Of a stretch of 36,367 bases of DNA, positions 9,116 to 18,010 are shown in pieces. This DNA comes from Chitinophagaceae bacterium (GTDB lineage Bacteria; Bacteroidota; Bacteroidia; Chitinophagales; Chitinophagaceae). The first letter of the stretch is position 1, and the number at the start of each line of letters is the position of its first letter. The stretch spans positions 1 through 36,367 of the forward strand of contig JANWHX010000225.1 in NCBI GenBank assembly GCA_025450235.1, given 5' to 3'. Below the pieces are notes generated by a model. It had not been told where the DNA came from. It searched no databases and saw nothing but the letters and a program-made list of their open reading frames with translations. A program made the position numbers and the translations under genes.

Positions 9116-12100
9116 ATGCGTATCAAATTCTTCCTTGCCCCGGTGTGTATCGGGACATTTTTTTTATTAGCCTGCAACAGACATAGTGCGATATCTCTTG
9201 ATTTTACCAATGCTAAAGGTGAAGTGCCACAGCTTGGAAATCTTGTCTTCCGGTTTAATCAATCTCTAGTGAACGATTCAATGCTTAATGCCTGGGATTC
9301 CACCGACTATATTTCCTTTGAACCCCGCATTCCCGGTAAGTTCCGCTGGGAGGGCCCCGATCAATTAGTTTTCTCGCCATCACAACCCCTGTTACCTGCC
9401 ACTTCTTATAAGGCCGAGATCAAAAAGGCGGTGTTACGGTTCAGTAAATACAATTCAGTAAATGGAGCAGAAGGGATCAGCTTTCATACGCCTGAACTTA
9501 CATTGGATAATTCACAGGTAATATGGACGCAACCCGGAGAAAGTCCCTCCTCAGCGTTGCCGCAATTGGATCTGCAATTCAATTACCGTGTCAACCCCGC
9601 TGACTTGAAGGAAAAACTAAACATAGAAATAGAAGGCCAGAAAGCCGACTATACTCTAATTACTATGTCCACGGATAATAAGATCTCTGTTCGGATTATC
9701 AATTTGAAAATGCAGGATAAGGATTATGAAGCTAAAGTGACAATTGATAAAGGTTTGAAACCTGAAAGCGGTAATAATTCAACGGGTGAACCCATCGTTT
9801 CCTCTTTGTCTATTCCCTCGCCTTATGTGCTTACTATCCAGGGATTGCAAGCAGAGCATGACGGCACCGAAGGAACCGTTCACATTACTACCAGCCAGCA
9901 ATTGACCAGTGAAAACGTGAAATCGTTGATCAAATTCGAGCCGGCCCTCAGCTATACTGTTGAACAAGCCGATGACGGTTTAGTTTTGCGCAGCGACAAG
10001 TTCGATCTCGAAAAAAGTTATTCATTAACCATCGCAAAAGGATTGCGGGGTAAGATCGGCGGTGTATTAAAAGAAGACTATTATGGAAGCGTCGCTTTCG
10101 GCGAATTGGAAGCCAATATAAGTTTCAGCAGTAATAAGGCGGTGTATTTATCAAAAAAAGGGGGGAAGAATATAGAAGTGAAGATCACAAATGTGCCTAA
10201 AGTTAAACTGGTTATTTCTAAGATCTATGAGAGCAATTTGCTGATGTCACAGCGATATGAGTATTATCCGCAGGAAACAAGAGCCAGTTATGCCAGCTAT
10301 GAGGATTATGATGGCGAATACTGGGGAAACAGGAGCGAGGCAACGTTAGGTGATATTATTTATGAAAAAGAAATCGACACTAAGTCATTACCCAAAAGCG
10401 GGATCGGCCGCATACTGAATTTTTCACAGTTCGATGATCGCCTGCAGGATTTTAAAGGTATTTATCATGTAATGATCCGTTCGACCGAAGACTATTGGAT
10501 AAAAGACAGCCGCTACATTTCTTTATCTGATCTTGGTTTGATTGCTAAAGAGGGACAGGATAAGATCTATGTTTTTACCAACTCAATAAAAACTGCCGGG
10601 CCGGTAGATGGGGTGAACGTGTCAGTGTATGCTGCCAACAATCAATTAATAGGAAATGGTTCTACTAATGGCGAAGGCGTGGCAGAAATCTCTTATTCAA
10701 AAAAGGATTTTGGTGGATTCAAACCAGCCATGGTCATTGCAAAGACAGCTGATGATTTCAACTATCTTCCTTTTAATAATACGCGGGTAAATACTTCACG
10801 CTTTGAAGTAAGCGGTAAACGAAATAATCAAACTGGGCTTGATGCCTTTGTATATGCGGAAAGAGATATTTATCGCCCGGGTGAAAAGATCAATTTTTCT
10901 GTGGTGCTTCGTGACAGGCAGTGGAAGGTGCCGGGCAATATCCCTCTAAAAATGAAATTCCTTCTTCCGAATGGTAAAGAATTGAAGTCGTTTAGGAAGA
11001 GCTTGAATGAAGAAGGTTCGTTGGAGGGTAATATAGATATTGCTACGTCTGCCATTACCGGTGGATATACCCTGGAAGTGTATACTTCAAATGATGTATT
11101 ACTGGCGAGCAAAAATTTTTCGGTAGAAGAATTCGTTCCGGACCGGATCCGTATAAATGTAAAGCTTGATAAAACGTTCATGAAACCGGGTGAATCCTCG
11201 AATCTGTCGATCAATGCGACTAACTTTTTTGGTCCTCCGGCGGCAAACAGGAATTATGAAACGGAGATCCAGGTGAAGCAAAAATATTTTGCTCCTGAAA
11301 AATTCGGTGACTATAATTTTAGTTTCGCCAACCAGAACACCTTCTTTGATAAAGTCGTGAAGCAGGGAAAGACAGATGAACAGGGAAATGCCAGTGAAGT
11401 ATACGCAGTGCCGGCAACATATGGTAATATGGGTGCTTTGCAGGCGAGTTTTTACACGACGGTATTTGACGAAACTGGAAGACCGGTAAGCCGGGCGGCA
11501 TCGGTAGATATTTATACACAGGATGTTTTCTTCGGGGTAAATCGTGATTGGTTTTATTATTATCCGCTGAATCAGCCTGTAAAGTTTCAAATTGTCGCGG
11601 CTAACAAAGAGGGGAACGCCGTCAGTGGGACTGCAAGAGTGGAAGTGATTAAGCATGAGTACCGGACTGTACTCAGCCGTAGCGGCGAATATTTCCGTTA
11701 TGAATCGCAAAAGGACGATAAAATGATGACGGAAAGCCAGCTATCTGTCAGCAACAGCGGGAATACTGTTTATAATTATACCCCGCGTTCTCCGGGTGAA
11801 TATGAATTACGAATTTATCGGCCGGGTGCGAGTAATTATGTCAGCCGCAACTTTTATAGCTATGGAGGATGGGGCTGGGGCAACAATTCATTTGAAGTGA
11901 ATAATGAGGGCAACGTGGCCATAAAACTGGAGAAAAAATCTTACCTGGCAGGTGAAACGGTGAAAGCTTTATTCACCACTCCGTTCAGTGGTAAGATGCT
12001 CGTAACGATGGAAACAGACCATGTCATTTCTTACCAATACGTGGAAGTTAGTCAACGTAATGCAAGTCTTGATCTCAAACTGACCGGTGATCATGTGCCT

Positions 12101-14530
12101 AATGTTTATATTACTGCAACATTGATCAAACCGCATGAGGTATCAGACATTCCATTAACAGTTGCCCATGGTTTTCAAAATATAATAGTGGAAGAAAAAA
12201 GCCGGAAGATACCCATGGAGATCATTGCAAAGAAAAATGTTCGTTCTAAAACACACCAGCGTGTAACAGTGAAAGCTATTGCCGGAAGCTTTGTCACCTT
12301 ATCAGCCGTTGACAACGGGGTTTTACAAATAAGTGATTTTAAAACGCCCGATCCTTACAACTATTTCTATCAGAAAAAAGCATTGCAGGTAAACGCGTAT
12401 GATCTTTACCCTTTATTATTTGCAGAGGTAAGGAGCAAGATCAGCAGTACAGGGGGTGACGGTGAAAGCGACATGAGCAAAAGAGTGAACCCGATGCCGG
12501 CGAAAAGAATAAAGGTAGTGAGCTATTGGAGCGGGATTGCAAAGGCAGATGGCGGCGGCGAAGCCAATTTTGAATTTGATATTCCTCAATTCAGCGGCGA
12601 ACTAAGATTAATGGCAGTTTCATATAAAGGATCAGGATTTGGGTCTGCTGAAAATACAATGACCGTCGCCGATCCGATCGTTATCAGCACAGCTTTGCCG
12701 AGATTCTTAAGTCCGGGTGACACGGTGATTGTGCCGGTGACACTTAGTAACACGACTGATAAAACAACCAGTGTAAAGGCTGATATCACTACCGATGGTG
12801 CTGTAAAACTGATAAGCGGCTCAAGTCAAACTGTTTCACTTAACGCAAAGAGCGAAGGCAGGGCTGTATTTAATGTTGTGGCCGGTTCAACCATTGGTAT
12901 TGGAAGTATAAAAGTCACCGTAAATGGTTTGGGTGAAAAGTTTGAGGACGCCACTGAAATATCTGTTCGTCCCCCGTCAACTTTACAAAAAGTTTCAGGC
13001 AGTGGTTCAATTGCGGGAGGAAGCACCCAGAAAATAAATATTGGGTTAAGTGATTTTATTCCGGGCAGTACGGATTACACTTTGGTAGTGAGCCGGTCAC
13101 CAGTGTTGGAACTGGGTGAACAGTTGCGTTACCTTGTTCAATATCCATATGGATGTACTGAACAAACCGTATCGGCAGCTTTTCCGCAATTGTATTATGG
13201 AGACCTGGCCGACCTGATGCAACTGAACAAACAAAATAAGCTCAATGCAAATACAAATGTTCTGGAAGCGATCCGTAAGATAAAGATGCGGCAATTATAT
13301 ACGGGGGCAGTTACATTGTGGGATGGGGAGGGTGAACCAGATTGGTGGACGACGATCTACGCCGCACATTTTTTATTGGAAGCAAGAAAGGCCGGGTTTG
13401 ATGTAGGTGATGGTTTGATTGAAACCATGCTGAACTATATCAGCAATCATTTAAAGAATAAAGAAACGATCAACTATTATTACAACAGGAACCAGAACAG
13501 GAAAATCGCACCTAAAGAAGTTGCGTATAGTTTATACGTATTGGCTATTGCCGGCCGTACCAATATCCCGGCTATGAACTATTATAAAGCCAATACCTCG
13601 ATCCTTGCCCTGGACAGCCGTTATCTTTTGTCTGCGGCGTACGCCATAGCGGGGGATAAAAAATCATTTATGGCAATGCTTCCTTCTACGTTTGCCGGGG
13701 AAGAATCAGTACCGCAAACAGGGGGCAGCTATTATTCTGATGTGCGTGACGAAGCCATTGCATTAAATGCGCTGATCAGCGTTGATCCGGGCAATGCACA
13801 GGTGCCGGTAATGGCGAGGCATGTAGGGGATAAATTGAAAACCCGTAATTGGCTAAGTACACAGGAGCGGGCCTTCGCATTTTTGGCATTGGGTAAACTG
13901 GCAAAATCGTCTAACAATGCGACGGCAACTGCGGAGATAAAAGTGGATGGTAAAACGATCGCTAAAGTAGATGGAGGCCAGTGGAGAGGAGATAAGAATG
14001 CATTGAAAGGAACGACAATAGAAATAACGACGAGGGGGAGCGGTCCAATGTATTATTACTGGAATGCAGAAGGCATAAGTGCGAGCGGTGTTTATAAAGA
14101 AGAAGACAATTATCTCAAAGTCAGGAAACGTTTTTATGACCGGTTTGGAAATTCACTCTCGTCAAATACTTTTAAGCAAAACGAACTTATTATCATTGGC
14201 ATTACGCTGGAACGCTCATTCTCGACTCCAATAGAAAATGTAGTTATTACTGATCTGTTGCCTGCAGGTTTTGAAATTGAAAACCCAAGAACAAAGGAAA
14301 TACCCGGTATGGACTGGATCAAGGATGCATCCTATGCAACTGCATTGGACGTAAGAGATGACCGCATTCATTTCTTTGTGGATGCATATGCCAACAAACA
14401 GACCTATTATTATGCCGTTCGCGCTGTTTCACCCGGTCAGTATAAGATGGGACCCATCAGTGCCGACGCCATGTATAATGGGGAATATCACTCCTATAAT
14501 GGCGCGGGTGTGATAAGGGTGCTGCAATAA
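9116..14530 (+). CDS. Alpha-2-macroglobulin family lipoprotein (YfhM-like)
   Basis: 1,804-residue bacterial alpha-2-macroglobulin, a broad protease-trapping protein anchored in the envelope. The frame is open upstream to 8852, but the ATG at 9116 gives a proper lipoprotein signal with Cys20 in FFLLAC, so I use it. Domains in rough order: N-terminal macroglobulin-like domains; the MG2 entry IYRPGEKINFSVVLRD near 583; the A2M_N_2 region around 960-1110; the A2M domain at about 1136 (SYWSGIAKADGGGEA); and the thioester domain with GCTEQ at 1346-1350, where Cys1347 and Gln1350 would form the reactive thioester. The thioester is intact, so covalent capture of proteases is expected. It is paired with pbpC, fitting a role in protecting the periplasm when the wall is breached. 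It ends before two inverted repeats. Confidence 0.93.
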   Translation: MRIKFFLAPVCIGTFFLLACNRHSAISLDFTNAKGEVPQLGNLVFRFNQSLVNDSMLNAWDSTDYISFEPRIPGKFRWEGPDQLVFSPSQPLLPATSYKAEIKKAVLRFSKYNSVNGAEGISFHTPELTLDNSQVIWTQPGESPSSALPQLDLQFNYRVNPADLKEKLNIEIEGQKADYTLITMSTDNKISVRIINLKMQDKDYEAKVTIDKGLKPESGNNSTGEPIVSSLSIPSPYVLTIQGLQAEHDGTEGTVHITTSQQLTSENVKSLIKFEPALSYTVEQADDGLVLRSDKFDLEKSYSLTIAKGLRGKIGGVLKEDYYGSVAFGELEANISFSSNKAVYLSKKGGKNIEVKITNVPKVKLVISKIYESNLLMSQRYEYYPQETRASYASYEDYDGEYWGNRSEATLGDIIYEKEIDTKSLPKSGIGRILNFSQFDDRLQDFKGIYHVMIRSTEDYWIKDSRYISLSDLGLIAKEGQDKIYVFTNSIKTAGPVDGVNVSVYAANNQLIGNGSTNGEGVAEISYSKKDFGGFKPAMVIAKTADDFNYLPFNNTRVNTSRFEVSGKRNNQTGLDAFVYAERDIYRPGEKINFSVVLRDRQWKVPGNIPLKMKFLLPNGKELKSFRKSLNEEGSLEGNIDIATSAITGGYTLEVYTSNDVLLASKNFSVEEFVPDRIRINVKLDKTFMKPGESSNLSINATNFFGPPAANRNYETEIQVKQKYFAPEKFGDYNFSFANQNTFFDKVVKQGKTDEQGNASEVYAVPATYGNMGALQASFYTTVFDETGRPVSRAASVDIYTQDVFFGVNRDWFYYYPLNQPVKFQIVAANKEGNAVSGTARVEVIKHEYRTVLSRSGEYFRYESQKDDKMMTESQLSVSNSGNTVYNYTPRSPGEYELRIYRPGASNYVSRNFYSYGGWGWGNNSFEVNNEGNVAIKLEKKSYLAGETVKALFTTPFSGKMLVTMETDHVISYQYVEVSQRNASLDLKLTGDHVPNVYITATLIKPHEVSDIPLTVAHGFQNIIVEEKSRKIPMEIIAKKNVRSKTHQRVTVKAIAGSFVTLSAVDNGVLQISDFKTPDPYNYFYQKKALQVNAYDLYPLLFAEVRSKISSTGGDGESDMSKRVNPMPAKRIKVVSYWSGIAKADGGGEANFEFDIPQFSGELRLMAVSYKGSGFGSAENTMTVADPIVISTALPRFLSPGDTVIVPVTLSNTTDKTTSVKADITTDGAVKLISGSSQTVSLNAKSEGRAVFNVVAGSTIGIGSIKVTVNGLGEKFEDATEISVRPPSTLQKVSGSGSIAGGSTQKINIGLSDFIPGSTDYTLVVSRSPVLELGEQLRYLVQYPYGCTEQTVSAAFPQLYYGDLADLMQLNKQNKLNANTNVLEAIRKIKMRQLYTGAVTLWDGEGEPDWWTTIYAAHFLLEARKAGFDVGDGLIETMLNYISNHLKNKETINYYYNRNQNRKIAPKEVAYSLYVLAIAGRTNIPAMNYYKANTSILALDSRYLLSAAYAIAGDKKSFMAMLPSTFAGEESVPQTGGSYYSDVRDEAIALNALISVDPGNAQVPVMARHVGDKLKTRNWLSTQERAFAFLALGKLAKSSNNATATAEIKVDGKTIAKVDGGQWRGDKNALKGTTIEITTRGSGPMYYYWNAEGISASGVYKEEDNYLKVRKRFYDRFGNSLSSNTFKQNELIIIGITLERSFSTPIENVVITDLLPAGFEIENPRTKEIPGMDWIKDASYATALDVRDDRIHFFVDAYANKQTYYYAVRAVSPGQYKMGPISADAMYNGEYHSYNGAGVIRVLQ

Positions 14531-14585
14531 TTGGATTTTAATATTAGTTTTATGGTGTCTGCTTCAAAACTGGTTTTTAATACTT

Positions 14586-14652
14586 AGCCGGTAAGACGGG
14601 AAAGTGGTAATCGTCGCATTAAAATTATTGTACTCTTTTCGTCTTACCGGCT
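14586..14652. repeat. 13-bp perfect inverted repeat, 41-bp spacer
   Basis: AGCCGGTAAGACG at 14586-14598 is the exact reverse complement of CGTCTTACCGGCT at 14640-14652, and similarity continues inward for a few bases (GGAAAG against CTTTT). It lies between two convergent genes and could fold into a long hairpin in either transcript. Function unknown. Confidence 0.7.
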
Positions 14653-14671
14653 TCCTCCAACTGAAAATAAA

Positions 14672-14699
14672 AAAAGTCCGGTAGTTAAACCGAACTTTT
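14672..14699. terminator. Bidirectional terminator between convergent genes
   Basis: Stem AAAAGTCCGGT (14672-14682) with ACCGAACTTTT (14689-14699), one mismatch and a 6-nt loop. A/T runs flank both sides, so it can serve the plus-strand alpha-2-macroglobulin gene and the minus-strand stress protein gene. Confidence 0.75.
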
Positions 14700-14734
14700 C
14701 CGAAAACATTTCAGGTTAAGAAAGTACTCAATAC

Positions 14735-15562
14735 TTATTTACTATTGTTGTTATTAGAGACTACAGTAACTACAGGTATTTTGGAAGCATACGATAAAAG
14801 TTTATTCGTGATTCTGTTCCATAATCCCGGAAGACGAAAATCTTTTACCGGATTTACCATTATCAGGTCGGCATTGATTTTTTTGGAGAACTCCAGCGTG
14901 CTCTTGGCCAGGTTCTGTCCTTCCAGCAAAAAGCATTGAACAGGAATGGTAGATATGCTTTGAACTACTTCCAGCGCTTTATCAACAATATTCACATTCT
15001 TGTCGTCGGCATGTGTTCTCAATGAAACAAAATAAACCGTCGATTTGAAGGCTCTTCCAAGTAAGGCTGCCAATCGAATTTGCCGCATCGGTATTTCGCC
15101 GGCTACGGGTAAGACGATCTTTTTAAAATGACAAACCAATCCACTGGCTCTCACGGCGAGAACAGGAACATTTGTTTTCTTTGCCAACCGGCTGATCGAA
15201 ATAGAAGATGCAATTCTGTGTATAAGGTTGAATTTAGGAAGCCCGGTCACTACAAGGTCCATTTCGTATTGCTGAATATATCTGGCAAGCTGTTCCTGCC
15301 GGTTACCTGTTAAAACGTTTATTTCCAGCGTTCCTTCACCGCACAGTTGTTGCCGGTAACTGTCTTTTACCTGTACTAATTTTTCTAAAGAAATTTCGAC
15401 CTGTTTACTCCTGTTGAAAATCGAGCTTCGTTTACCGGTCACATGTACAAGGTGAATATTGCAATTGAAACTATTGGAAAGCTCAATGGCTTTGGCAATT
15501 GCCCACCGGTTTTTCATTGTGAAATCTACCGGAACTAAGATATTATAAAGTCTGTTGGACAT
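14735..15562 (-). CDS. Universal stress protein, tandem UspA domains
   Basis: 275-residue cytoplasmic protein made of two UspA-fold domains, about 1-140 and 150-275. The first begins with YNILVPVDFTMKNRWAIAKA, a standard Usp opening, and ends with a VPVLAV strand. The second begins at KIVLPVAGEIPMRQIRLAA and ends with IPVVTVVSN. The nucleotide-binding loop of ATP-type Usps (G-x2-G-x9-G-S/T) is not clear in either half (VTGLPKF and VNPVKDF occupy that place), so ATP binding is doubtful. It lies 74 bp downstream of the glycosyltransferase-phosphatase gene on the same strand and may be cotranscribed with it, which would link both to stress. Confidence 0.85.
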   Translation of the reverse strand: MSNRLYNILVPVDFTMKNRWAIAKAIELSNSFNCNIHLVHVTGKRSSIFNRSKQVEISLEKLVQVKDSYRQQLCGEGTLEINVLTGNRQEQLARYIQQYEMDLVVTGLPKFNLIHRIASSISISRLAKKTNVPVLAVRASGLVCHFKKIVLPVAGEIPMRQIRLAALLGRAFKSTVYFVSLRTHADDKNVNIVDKALEVVQSISTIPVQCFLLEGQNLAKSTLEFSKKINADLIMVNPVKDFRLPGLWNRITNKLLSYASKIPVVTVVSNNNNSK

Positions 15563-15636
15563 GGCATTAGTTTTTGCAGTTATTAGTTAATGGGGTACAG
15601 CTATCTTTTAAAATTATTATGTCGTCACAGTTATTA

Positions 15637-17013
15637 TTACGCCAATGCGAGTAAAGGTTCAAAGTTCCTTTCCTTAATACTCTTATGGGCGATCTTTTCC
15701 AGCAATTCATCCGAGGTACAGAAAGCAACACCCTTTCCGGCATATGCGATTATGCACCTGTCATCTTTATTGTCGCCAACGGCAATACAATTCTTCATCG
15801 CTACGTTATATTTTTCACATACATGTTGCAGCGCATTGGTTTTGCAGAATGAATGTCCGCAAATGCTATCCGGTGACCCGAAAAAATAGGACGGCAGGTT
15901 CACTTCCCCGGTTGCCTTGCCTTCAAAAAATTCGAGCTGGTGGGCCACGGAGAAATCAGCGCCTATCTGTTGCTTTACATAATTAGCGATTAAGGTATAG
16001 CTATGACTGATAATACCCACGAGGTAGCCTTTTTGCCTGAATGTTTGCACTACTTCTTTTATGTTGTCCGCCATTTCCATATTACTGATTACATGAAGCA
16101 ATTCATCCATTGTCCGGTTCTTCAGCAAAAGTCCAATCCGTTTTGTAAGAATGATTGGATCTTTTTCACGAAAGCGCAATTCTTCTAATTGAGGCATAAA
16201 TCCAAAACTTTCCGCACATTCGTTGATAAACCTCTTTTTCAATATCGTTTCATCCATATCAAGCACAATCATTTTGTTATACACAGATAAATTCTCGCGT
16301 AACACATTATTCATTTCCCGTTGAATGACTTCCAGAGAATTTGCACTTTCAACTGATAATGCGTTATTTTCCTGTCCCTGTGCTTTTGTAATAATTGCTC
16401 GTGACACTTCCCGGCTCATTTTACCCAATGCCTCCCACGGTTTACTTTTATTTTCAATATATCCGATGTTGACCTCTTTTACCCTGGCTTTCATCAGGTA
16501 CATGTCAATGAGTATGCCGATGTCAACTCCATAGTCATTAAAGAACTCAATTTTCTGGAAGAATGTTTTTTTCCCTGCAATCATTCCGCTGAGCGGCTGT
16601 GAAAAATGCGATAATCCAGGGAATAATATCGTTAGGAGCGGTTTGGCAACGAGCTCTGTTACACGTCCGGCATTTCTTGCAAAGGCTCCTTTCACAAAAT
16701 CGGCTTCACTGTTCACAATTGGAACGGTAAGTTCTTTTATGGAATTTTCCGGGTAAGGATCGATATCAGCGTCAAGGAAAACTATGATCTCATTTGTCGA
16801 ACCATCAATACCCTCTCTCATGGAAATACCCTTACCTCTCGATGCACTTATTATGACTTTTGCCCCGGCATGTGCTGCTATTGATGCTGTCTTGTCTTCT
16901 GAGCTGTCATCGACTACTATAATTTCCGAAACGTCCGGATCTGCCTGGCAAAAGTTTATTACTTGCCCGATTGTTTTTTCTTCATTTAAAGCAGGAATGA
17001 CGACAGTGAGCAT
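15637..17013 (-). CDS. Two-domain GT81-like glycosyltransferase / HAD phosphatase
   Basis: 458-residue fusion. Residues 1 to about 215 are a GT-A fold glycosyltransferase with VVIPALNEE at 4-12, a VVDDSSEDKT nucleotide-binding segment and the metal-binding DAD at 81-83. QPLSGMIAG at 139-147 and DYGVDIGILID at 160-170 closely recall glucosyl-3-phosphoglycerate synthases (GT81). Residues 245-458 are a phosphoserine-phosphatase-like HAD domain with DMDET at 252-256 (nucleophile Asp252), IISHS at 334-338, Lys391 and GDNKDD at 413-418. Synthase followed by phosphatase would convert 3-phosphoglycerate plus a nucleotide sugar to a glycosylglycerate, a compatible solute, in one polypeptide. This pathway is an inference. 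A dolichol-phosphate-type transferase or another phosphorylated acceptor is an alternative. A universal stress protein gene follows. Confidence 0.75.
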   Translation of the reverse strand: MLTVVIPALNEEKTIGQVINFCQADPDVSEIIVVDDSSEDKTASIAAHAGAKVIISASRGKGISMREGIDGSTNEIIVFLDADIDPYPENSIKELTVPIVNSEADFVKGAFARNAGRVTELVAKPLLTILFPGLSHFSQPLSGMIAGKKTFFQKIEFFNDYGVDIGILIDMYLMKARVKEVNIGYIENKSKPWEALGKMSREVSRAIITKAQGQENNALSVESANSLEVIQREMNNVLRENLSVYNKMIVLDMDETILKKRFINECAESFGFMPQLEELRFREKDPIILTKRIGLLLKNRTMDELLHVISNMEMADNIKEVVQTFRQKGYLVGIISHSYTLIANYVKQQIGADFSVAHQLEFFEGKATGEVNLPSYFFGSPDSICGHSFCKTNALQHVCEKYNVAMKNCIAVGDNKDDRCIIAYAGKGVAFCTSDELLEKIAHKSIKERNFEPLLALA

Positions 17014-17220
17014 GGTTTGACTTTGTATTTAATAAAATGAGGATGACAAAACCTGCCATATAATTCAAAACAACTAATATGTAATAACCTGTTCGTCCGA
17101 TTAAGTCAAACATCAGGCCCGAAATGCCAGACCCGGATTATATTTTGATTAGAAAAGAACATCAACCGGACAAATCGATTGGGTATGAACCTTTATTGCC
17201 GGGAATTTGAAATCCGGTTT

Positions 17221-17253
17221 AAATAAAAAAGCCCGATCCTTGCGAACCAGGCT
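17221..17253 (-). terminator. Rho-independent terminator of the RRM gene
   Basis: On the minus strand AGCCTGGTTC pairs with GGATCGGGCT (10 bp, three G-T wobbles) around a GCAA-like tetraloop, followed directly by TTTTTTATTT. It lies 45 bp beyond the stop codon of the RRM protein gene. Confidence 0.85.
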
Positions 17254-17297
17254 TCTAAAGCTTTTTTATCCTGCTATTACCAGGGGCTGATTATTGA

Positions 17298-17717
17298 TTA
17301 ATAATCATTGCTGTAACCGCCACTTCCGCCGCGATCACGGTTGTAACCGCCGCCGCCGCCTTTATTGTAACCGCCACCGCCGCCACCTTTGCCTTTGTAG
17401 CCGCCACCGCCGCCGCCGCCACCAAAGCTTCTCTTTTTGAAGCCGCCGCCACCACCGCCGCCACTTCCACCTTCAGGTTTAGGGCGACTTTCATTGACGA
17501 CAATGTTGCGACCATCAACCTCAGAACCATTCAGAGCAGCAATTGCTGCCTGGGCTGAAGTATCATCGGCCATTTCAACAAAGCCAAAGCCTTTGCTGCG
17601 TTGAGTGAATTTGTCGGTAACGATCTTAGCAGATGTTACTTCGCCATACGTGGCGAAAAGGTTGGACAGGTCCTGATCTTTCAGGTTCCAACTAAGGTTT
17701 CCTACGTAAATGTTCAT
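17298..17717 (-). CDS. Glycine-rich RRM RNA-binding protein
   Basis: 139-residue single-RRM protein. I chose the ATG at 17715-17717, since it starts with NIYVGNLSWNL; an in-frame start 20 codons upstream adds a stretch with no match to the family. RNP2 is IYVGNL at 3-8 and RNP1 is KGFGFVEM at 42-49, with the aromatic residues needed for RNA stacking. After about residue 82 the chain becomes a glycine-rich tail with runs of up to seven Gly, broken by Lys, Tyr and Arg (GYKGKGG, GYNRDRGG), like plant and cyanobacterial Gly-rich RNA-binding proteins. Such proteins act as RNA chaperones, often cold-induced. It is monocistronic with its own terminator. The GC-rich repeats of the tail could slip and alter its length. 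Confidence 0.92.
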   Translation of the reverse strand: MNIYVGNLSWNLKDQDLSNLFATYGEVTSAKIVTDKFTQRSKGFGFVEMADDTSAQAAIAALNGSEVDGRNIVVNESRPKPEGGSGGGGGGGFKKRSFGGGGGGGGYKGKGGGGGGYNKGGGGGYNRDRGGSGGYSNDY

Positions 17718-18010
17718 TTTACTGATAAATTTAAAAAAACTAATAAGTGCCAACAGTAAACAGTAACCATTGAACATTTACCATATGGATAAGTAGTTCT
17801 TCAGGACTTGTGAAACTGTACAATACACCAAGACAATACAAAATAACGGATTTTTTTTCGACATATTACCAATTAAAAAATTGATTTTTAAGGCGATTTA
17901 ATGAACTGTTCGTCTGAATTCTGCCACATTCCCTTGATTTTCACGATATTTCAGGCAAAATAAAAGGCCAGCCCTTTCGAACTGACCTTTCAACTCCTGC
18001 AACATTCATC
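17718..18010. other. Intergenic region upstream of the RRM gene
   Basis: 293 bp, AT-rich, holding the terminator of the upstream T9SS protein gene at 17963-17990 and presumably the RRM promoter. On the minus strand TTATTTTG (about 90-140 bp before the ATG) is a one-mismatch -7 box, which would give a long 5' leader. Not convincing on its own. Confidence 0.4.
17963..17990 (-). terminator. Terminator of the T9SS cargo gene
   Basis: AAAGGCCAG (17963-17971) pairs with CTGACCTTT (17982-17990) with one C-A mismatch. Read on the minus strand the stem is followed by TATTTT. It lies 20 bp past the stop codon. Confidence 0.7.

Noticed and set aside
11099-11710. 203-codon minus-strand frame within the alpha-2-macroglobulin gene
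   Set aside because: Antisense to an intact family member; translation rich in Arg, Phe and Ile with no motif.
17291-17530. Ala/Val-rich minus-strand frame overlapping the RRM tail
   Set aside because: It is the +1 reading of the GGN repeats of the glycine-rich tail; no independent features.
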